A stretch of DNA of 64,000 nt. It comes from JAGOCV01 sp049445855. GTDB lineage: Bacteria > Pseudomonadota > Gammaproteobacteria > Burkholderiales > Burkholderiaceae_C. This document shows, piece by piece, positions 59,322-64,000 of this stretch. The notes beneath the pieces are model-generated. The model ran no database searches. It was not told the origin of the DNA and saw only the letters and a program-made list of their open reading frames with translations. Within the stretch, counting starts at the first letter, position 1, and every line of letters begins with the position of its first letter. Location of the stretch: contig NZ_JBMSDV010000003.1 in assembly GCF_049445855.1 (NCBI RefSeq), positions 62,001-126,000 of the forward strand, in the 5' to 3' direction. The translations under genes and the position numbers were made by a program.

Positions 59322-60325
59322 AAAGCCTGTCCCTCATGTCCCGGTGCGGCGCATTCGCCGGGCTGACGCTCACTGCCCTTGCCGCGGTCACTGCCTTCGG
59401 CGCATCGTCCACAGCCTTCGCGCAAGAAGCCTATCCGTCGCGTCCCGTTCGCCTGATCGTGCCGTTCGCGCCGGGCGGCGCGACCGACGTCATCGGCCGG
59501 TTGATGGCACAGAAGCTCGGCGACGCGCTGAAGGGTTCAGTGGTCGTCGAGAACAAGCCGGGCGCAGGTTCCGTGCTCGGCACAGACGTCGGCGTGAAGT
59601 CGCCCGCTGATGGCTACACGCTCGTGATGACCAACGGCTCTGCCGTCACCACGGCGCCCTTCCTGCGATCGAGCATGCCGTACAAGCCGATCGATGACTT
59701 CACGCACATCGCGCTGATCGGCACCTTCCCCAACGCCTTTGTCGTCCGTACCGAAAACCCGATGAAGACGTTTGCCGAATTCGTGCAGATCGCCAAAGCG
59801 AAACCGGGCACGCTGAACTACTCGTCGGCGGGTGTCGGTTCGGCCGGCTTCCTGACCGGTGAAATGCTCAAGCAGATGGCCAATGCGCCGATGACGCACA
59901 TCGCCTACAAGGGCACAGGCCCCGCAACCGTTGACCTGCTGGGCGGGCAGATCGACGCGCTGTTCGATGGCCTGCCGACCGCAGGTGCGCAGGCCAGAGC
60001 CGGCAAGGTGCGCGTGCTCGCCGTCACCGGTGCGAAGCGCAGCCCGCTGTTCCCGGACGTGCCCACCATGAACGAGGTGGTGCCTGGCGTAATCGGTGAA
60101 GCCTGGTTCGGCATCTCCATGCCGGCGAAGACGCCGCAACCCGTCGTCGATCGACTGGAAACGGAGATCACGCGCATCATCACCGCGCCCGACGTGCAGG
60201 CACGACTCATCGAACTCGGCATGACGCCCATGGGTGTGGGCCGCAAGGAGTTCGGCGCCTTCCTGCGCAGCGAGACCGATCGCTGGGGCCCGGTCATCAA
60301 GGCCGCCAACATCCAGATTGAGTAA
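59318..60325 (+). CDS. Bug/TctC-family tripartite tricarboxylate transporter binding protein
   Basis: A 335-residue periplasmic binding protein. Its signal peptide is about residues 1-35 (cleavage after AFA). Landmarks are YPSRPVRLIVPFAPGGATDV, VVVENKPGAGSVLGTDVGVKSPADGYTLV and HIAYKGTGPATVDLLGG. Part of the tautomerase, Bug, isomerase operon. Confidence 0.9.
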   Translation: MKSLSLMSRCGAFAGLTLTALAAVTAFGASSTAFAQEAYPSRPVRLIVPFAPGGATDVIGRLMAQKLGDALKGSVVVENKPGAGSVLGTDVGVKSPADGYTLVMTNGSAVTTAPFLRSSMPYKPIDDFTHIALIGTFPNAFVVRTENPMKTFAEFVQIAKAKPGTLNYSSAGVGSAGFLTGEMLKQMANAPMTHIAYKGTGPATVDLLGGQIDALFDGLPTAGAQARAGKVRVLAVTGAKRSPLFPDVPTMNEVVPGVIGEAWFGISMPAKTPQPVVDRLETEITRIITAPDVQARLIELGMTPMGVGRKEFGAFLRSETDRWGPVIKAANIQIE

Positions 60326-60329
60326 GCAC

Positions 60330-61115
60330 GTGGCCATCGAATACGGACCGAAAGGCCTGATCGGCATCCTCACGCCGCAGGCCAACACCACTGTCGAGCC
60401 CGAGTTCAGCATCCTGCTGCCGCCGGGTTACTCGACGATCAACGCACGCCTGATGAGCGACAAGAAGACCATCGAGACGCGGCTCGTCGATTACTTCGCG
60501 CGCTACGGCGAGGCGTGTGAGCAGTTCGCGAACGCGCCCATCTCCGCGCTCGCGTTCGCGTGCACGGGAGCTTCTTACATCGCCGGCAAGGACAACGAGG
60601 CGCGCACGCTCGATGGGCTGTCGCAGCGCCACGGCGTGCCCGCCGTCACGGCCGCCACGGCCGTCGTCGATGCGCTGCACGAGATCGGCGCGCGCCGTAT
60701 CGCGCTGTCGTCGCCTTATCCGCAGACGCTCACCGACAGGAGCGTGGTGTACTGGGAGTCGCACGGATTCGAGGTCTGTGACGTCGCGACGGCAGCGCCG
60801 GATTCCGCGCAGTTCCACCCGATCTACTCGATGCCTGCGTCTGCTGCGTCAGCCACGCTGGACACGCTGTCGTCCGGCGCTGGCGCCGATGTGGATGCGG
60901 TGGTGATGCTGGGCACCGGCATGCCGACGCTGGGCCCGATCCTGTCGCGCGCGGGGCAGTCCGGCCCGCCCTTGCTGTCTTGCATGCTGTGCCTGGTCTG
61001 GCGCTGTGTGCAGGCCATCCGGCCCGCTGACGGCGACCTGCAGACCTGGCTTTCCGGAAATGAATGGGGTCCGGTACTGGCACACCGCATGCCGGAGATG
61101 GTCAGCCGGCCTTAA
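60330..61115 (+). CDS. Asp/Glu racemase-superfamily protein, maleate isomerase (NicE)-like
   Basis: A 261-residue protein starting YGPKGLIGILTPQANTTVEPE, typical of the maleate cis-trans isomerase/arylmalonate decarboxylase family. The two cysteine sites are C78 (FACTGAS) and C218 (LLSCMLC), the pair needed for racemase/isomerase chemistry; arylmalonate decarboxylase has only the second. GTG 60330 is used, TTG 60318 being the alternative. It follows the Bug gene closely. Maleate isomerase converts maleate to fumarate, a fitting end step for the pathway. Confidence 0.82.
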   Translation: MAIEYGPKGLIGILTPQANTTVEPEFSILLPPGYSTINARLMSDKKTIETRLVDYFARYGEACEQFANAPISALAFACTGASYIAGKDNEARTLDGLSQRHGVPAVTAATAVVDALHEIGARRIALSSPYPQTLTDRSVVYWESHGFEVCDVATAAPDSAQFHPIYSMPASAASATLDTLSSGAGADVDAVVMLGTGMPTLGPILSRAGQSGPPLLSCMLCLVWRCVQAIRPADGDLQTWLSGNEWGPVLAHRMPEMVSRP

Positions 61116-61223
61116 CCCCTGTCCAGCGTCACCAGCATTCCGGTTTTCACCTGCTTGCTGATGATTCGCCCCAGCTGGAACGACAGACCACCCGAAAACG
61201 TGATGCGGTGAACCACGCGGGTG

Positions 61224-61739
61224 TCAATACACCACCGACACGGTGATGGTGTTGCTGTAGCCGCCCGCTGCCACGTATTGGCCCGCCGGGATGAGTCCAT
61301 ACACCGTGTAAGTGCGCGTGGCCGATGCGCCCAATGCGGCGGCCACGGCCGAGTAGCTGTCGCTGCGGCCGTCGTTGCCCCATACGGTCTGGTAGTTGTC
61401 GCTGGTGTAGAGGTTGTAGGCCAGCGGCGTGCCCGGGCCATTGAGCACGCGGTTGGCGATGGTGCTGTTGGCGCCCGCGCTCAGGCTGATGCTGTAGGAG
61501 AACGTGACGAGGATACCGATGCCGTACAGCGTGCCGGTGACCGAGATGTCTGTCGCGCCGGACTTGGACGAGGCCGGGTTGTAGTTGCCGAAGGACAGCG
61601 GCAGCGGCACGCTCACCGTTGCGCTGCAACTGAACAGGCCGATGCCGGTGCAGCCGGCGTGCGCGGCGGGTGCGAAGGTCATCGCTGCGACGGCCATCGT
61701 GCAGCACGCGGCGAAGGGTTTGAGTTGGCTTGCGTTCAT
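61224..61739 (-). CDS. Spore-coat-U-domain (SCPU) pilin-like protein
   Basis: A 171-residue secreted protein. Signal peptide about 1-28 (PFAACCTMAVAAMTFAPAAHA), then GCTGIGLFSCSATVSVPL with the paired cysteines of SCPU domains, and a C-terminus ending SNTITVSVVY. SCPU proteins are subunits of chaperone-usher (archaic class) fimbriae. Its start overlaps the usher stop by 4 nt, so they are co-translated. An adjacent chaperone was not seen within the window. Confidence 0.85.
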   Translation of the reverse strand: MNASQLKPFAACCTMAVAAMTFAPAAHAGCTGIGLFSCSATVSVPLPLSFGNYNPASSKSGATDISVTGTLYGIGILVTFSYSISLSAGANSTIANRVLNGPGTPLAYNLYTSDNYQTVWGNDGRSDSYSAVAAALGASATRTYTVYGLIPAGQYVAAGGYSNTITVSVVY

Positions 61740-64000
61740 GGCGGTGATGAGGAAGTAGGTGCCGGCAAGGTCGAACCGGGCAATGTGTTGCGGACGATCT
61801 CGCAGGTGTACGGCCCGAGCGATGGCAGTTTGGCCTTGGGATCGATGGCGCCCAGTGCGAAGCGGCAGCGTTGCCCGCGCCAGCGCGCTTCGAAGACTTC
61901 GCCCGAGCGCGGCCCGGCGATCGATATCGCGCCGCCGTAGCCGGTGAGCAGCGGTTCCTTGCGGTCGGCACCCACCACGTCGATGCCCGGTGGCAGCGGT
62001 GTGCCGTCGGCCAGTTGCACGGTCGCGTTGACGACGAGGTCGTACGAAAGATCGAAGCGCACATCGGCGATGGACCGGTAGCGTGGCACCACCTGCATGC
62101 TGTCGCGCCGCAGCGTCGCCTCGATCGGCAGGTCGCCCGCATCGATGCTGAGGTAGTTGGTGCCGTAGGCGCGCAGGCCCGGCACGATGGCGCGGCCGCT
62201 GTCGTTGGTCACGGCCCACGGCTGGTTCTCGCGGTAGATCGTGATGCCCGGCGAGCCTTCGACGGTAACCAGTGCAAAGGCCTCGTTGGACGAGCGTGAG
62301 GTGAACAGCATGCCGTCGGCCAGGCCCACCGAACCGCTGGCGCGAAGGCGCGTCGCCGTTTCTCCGCGCACAGCGGCTGCGTCGGCCGACACGATGCCCC
62401 AGCGCGTACGCCATTCCACACCGGCCTCCGCGCGCTCGGTGTCGCCGCGCGATGCGCGCACCCGATAGCCCAGGCCCAGGTCACCCGGGGGCAATTGCAC
62501 GAATTCGGCCTGCACCGAGGGTCGCTGGTTGTCGGAGCGCTGCATCGACACCGACGCGCTGCGGTTCGCGTCCAGCACCATGCTGAAGGTGAGGCCGACC
62601 GACGTGGTCGATTGCCCGCTGTTCTGCCGTGTTCGCGCGATGTAGGTCGAAAGCGATGACGTCGCGCCGATGCCGATGGACCAGTTGGCCGAGGTGACGA
62701 CGATGCGGTCGCCCGTGCTGTAGCCCAGTTGCGTGTAGCTCGCCCCCACCGAGCCGTAGCGCGGCCCGAGTGAGCGGCCGGCGAACACCTGTGTCTGGCG
62801 GTTGATGTGCGCGAAGTCGTCCTGCCAGCCGATCTGCGTGAAGTTGCGGCTGGCGACCTGGCGCATCACCGAGAAATTCCAGTCCTTGCTGCTGCGTGTG
62901 TACGACGCGCGCACGAGCCGGCCACTGCCATCGAGCATCGGCACGCTCGCAGGCACGGCTGCGGAGTTGTCCGGCCGCTGGCCACCGCTGGCCGCGCCGT
63001 GCAGCGAGAACTCGCCGATGGAGCCCCAGATCCAGGTGAGGCCGGCACCCGCCGTGCGGCTGTGGGCGGCGGCTTCTGCGCGCAGGTCCACCGTCAACCT
63101 GTCGGTCAGGCCGCGCCGCCAGCTGCCCGAGACGAACGGATCGCCGTAGTCGAAGCTGCGCTCGCCGTAGCGCAGGCGCGTCCAGCCGGCCTCGATGGAA
63201 TAGTCCGACAGGCCCGAGCGCAGCAGGTTGGCGCTCACGTAATAGGGCGTCGTCACGGAGCGGCGAACGCCCAGCGCGTCGGTCACGGTGAAACGCATTT
63301 CCCCGGCGCCCGAGAGTACGGGCACGTTGTTGATGGCGAACGGGCCGGCCGGGATCGGCTGCTGATAGCGCATCACGTTGTCGATGTAGACCTCCACCGA
63401 CGAGGGGATGGCCGAACCGCCGCGCAGCGTGGGCAGCGGATAGGTGATGTAGCCCGGTTGCAGCCCGAAGCGCGTGCCGAACTGCACACCGCCGAAGCGG
63501 ATGGGCGTGGACCAGGGCGCTGACTGCGTGATCGAGTCACCGACGGTCAGGCGGCGCAGGCGGTCCGGGTCATCGCGCACATACGAACTGTCCAGCCGCA
63601 CGGCGCCGTTGCCGCGGCCGCCGAAACCCGACTGGCCGGCGAGCAGGTTGGTACCCAGCGTGCCCCAGTCGGCCGATGCCGTGGCATCGAACAGGCCCGA
63701 GAGGCGCGTGCCGTCGCGGTCCTGTTGCATCACGATGTCGTAATTCATGAAGGTGCCGAACACCGAAGGGAACACCGGCGGCCGCTCGATGCCGCGAGCC
63801 GCGCCGACACTGGTTTCGAAGGCCTCGTGCGAGAGTTGCAGGTCGACCGTCTGGGTGATCTCGTCGATCGAGATGCGTGCCCCCGCGAGCGCGCGCAGGT
63901 CGTAGAGGTCCGTGCCGTTCCTGCGCAGCGTGGGCTCGCCCGGGATCACGAGCCGCCACGTCTTCAGGTCTGCGGCGGTGACGAGCAGGTAGGCACCCAG
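61736..64000 (-). CDS. Outer-membrane fimbrial usher protein, truncated by right edge
   Basis: The frame runs to the last base, so the N-terminal part is outside the window; 754 residues are visible. Usher landmarks: YVRDDPDRLRRLTVGDS, PLPTLRGGSAIPSSVEVYIDN, ITYPLPTL, GPFAINNVPVLSGAGE and MRFTVTDALG in the plug/barrel, and a C-terminal part with GRAIVPGLRAYGTNYLSID. The protein would secrete and assemble fimbriae made of the SCPU subunit encoded next. Family call is strong; full length is unknown. Confidence 0.93.
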   Translation of the reverse strand: MGAYLLVTAADLKTWRLVIPGEPTLRRNGTDLYDLRALAGARISIDEITQTVDLQLSHEAFETSVGAARGIERPPVFPSVFGTFMNYDIVMQQDRDGTRLSGLFDATASADWGTLGTNLLAGQSGFGGRGNGAVRLDSSYVRDDPDRLRRLTVGDSITQSAPWSTPIRFGGVQFGTRFGLQPGYITYPLPTLRGGSAIPSSVEVYIDNVMRYQQPIPAGPFAINNVPVLSGAGEMRFTVTDALGVRRSVTTPYYVSANLLRSGLSDYSIEAGWTRLRYGERSFDYGDPFVSGSWRRGLTDRLTVDLRAEAAAHSRTAGAGLTWIWGSIGEFSLHGAASGGQRPDNSAAVPASVPMLDGSGRLVRASYTRSSKDWNFSVMRQVASRNFTQIGWQDDFAHINRQTQVFAGRSLGPRYGSVGASYTQLGYSTGDRIVVTSANWSIGIGATSSLSTYIARTRQNSGQSTTSVGLTFSMVLDANRSASVSMQRSDNQRPSVQAEFVQLPPGDLGLGYRVRASRGDTERAEAGVEWRTRWGIVSADAAAVRGETATRLRASGSVGLADGMLFTSRSSNEAFALVTVEGSPGITIYRENQPWAVTNDSGRAIVPGLRAYGTNYLSIDAGDLPIEATLRRDSMQVVPRYRSIADVRFDLSYDLVVNATVQLADGTPLPPGIDVVGADRKEPLLTGYGGAISIAGPRSGEVFEARWRGQRCRFALGAIDPKAKLPSLGPYTCEIVRNTLPGSTLPAPTSSSPP

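Overview
The window looks like a chromosomal segment of a high-GC betaproteobacterium of the order Burkholderiales. The evidence is six Bug/TctC-type periplasmic binding proteins with no membrane partners nearby, a DUF4148 protein, a PQQ glucose dehydrogenase, many small catabolic operons each beside its own LysR, IclR, TetR, GntR/HutC or MocR regulator, and uniformly GC-rich coding sequence. No rRNA, tRNA, CRISPR array, transposase or integrase was seen. The genus cannot be fixed from the sequence alone.

Layout. (1) 1-5234: the 3' part of an AceE-type pyruvate dehydrogenase E1, a creatininase-family amidohydrolase, a GrlR-like small protein, and a divergent LysR/SDR pair. (2) 5235-20436: an aromatic or aromatic-acid degradation island. 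It has an LLM flavin monooxygenase operon with a TetR regulator and a separate flavin reductase. It also has a three-component Rieske ring-hydroxylating dioxygenase (alpha, beta, reductase) with a dehydrogenase, a class II aldolase-like protein, two Bug proteins and an IclR regulator, and a FAD hydroxylase with a LysR regulator. (3) 20452-26130: a cyanate locus with a soluble PAS histidine kinase, a NarL-type response regulator, an NrtABC-like ABC transporter and cyanase. Two sigma-54-type promoter sequences are visible. (4) 26192-29685: a metallophosphoesterase, a DUF4148 protein, a Tgl-like transglutaminase-fold protein and a histidine phosphatase. (5) 29780-40880: an unassigned catabolic regulon with two DapA-superfamily paralogues, a molybdopterin oxidoreductase, a 7Fe-type ferredoxin and ferredoxin reductase, NTF2-like and NIPSNAP proteins, two Bug proteins, a PNPOx-like flavoprotein and a MocR regulator. 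A repeated ARYGGYWCY direct-repeat motif occurs in its promoter regions. (6) 40897-47361: a six-gene efflux/aminotransferase/GST/PhzF operon divergent from a second MocR regulator. (7) 47362-47945: a non-coding stretch of long inverted repeats. (8) 47946-52929: MarR, a PqqU-like PQQ receptor and a PQQ glucose dehydrogenase. (9) 53053-61115: a GntR-controlled pathway with a FAD hydroxylase, a LeuCD-type hydratase, an isochorismatase-like hydrolase lacking the usual cysteine, a dimethylmalate-lyase-like enzyme, a tautomerase, a Bug protein and a maleate-isomerase-like protein. (10) 61224-64000: a spore-coat-U-type pilin and the 3' part of an outer-membrane usher.

How it fits together. Most operons pair a periplasmic binding protein for an organic acid with oxygenases or hydroxylases and lyases that would feed central metabolism. 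The two most interesting undescribed systems are the GntR-controlled segment at 53053-61115, which seems to join an oxygen-dependent ring-hydroxylation step to a hydratase-lyase module resembling the end of anaerobic nicotinate breakdown, and the MocR-controlled molybdoenzyme/ferredoxin/aldolase regulon at 29780-40880. Functions of both are inferred from family membership and shared operator-like sequences, not shown directly.
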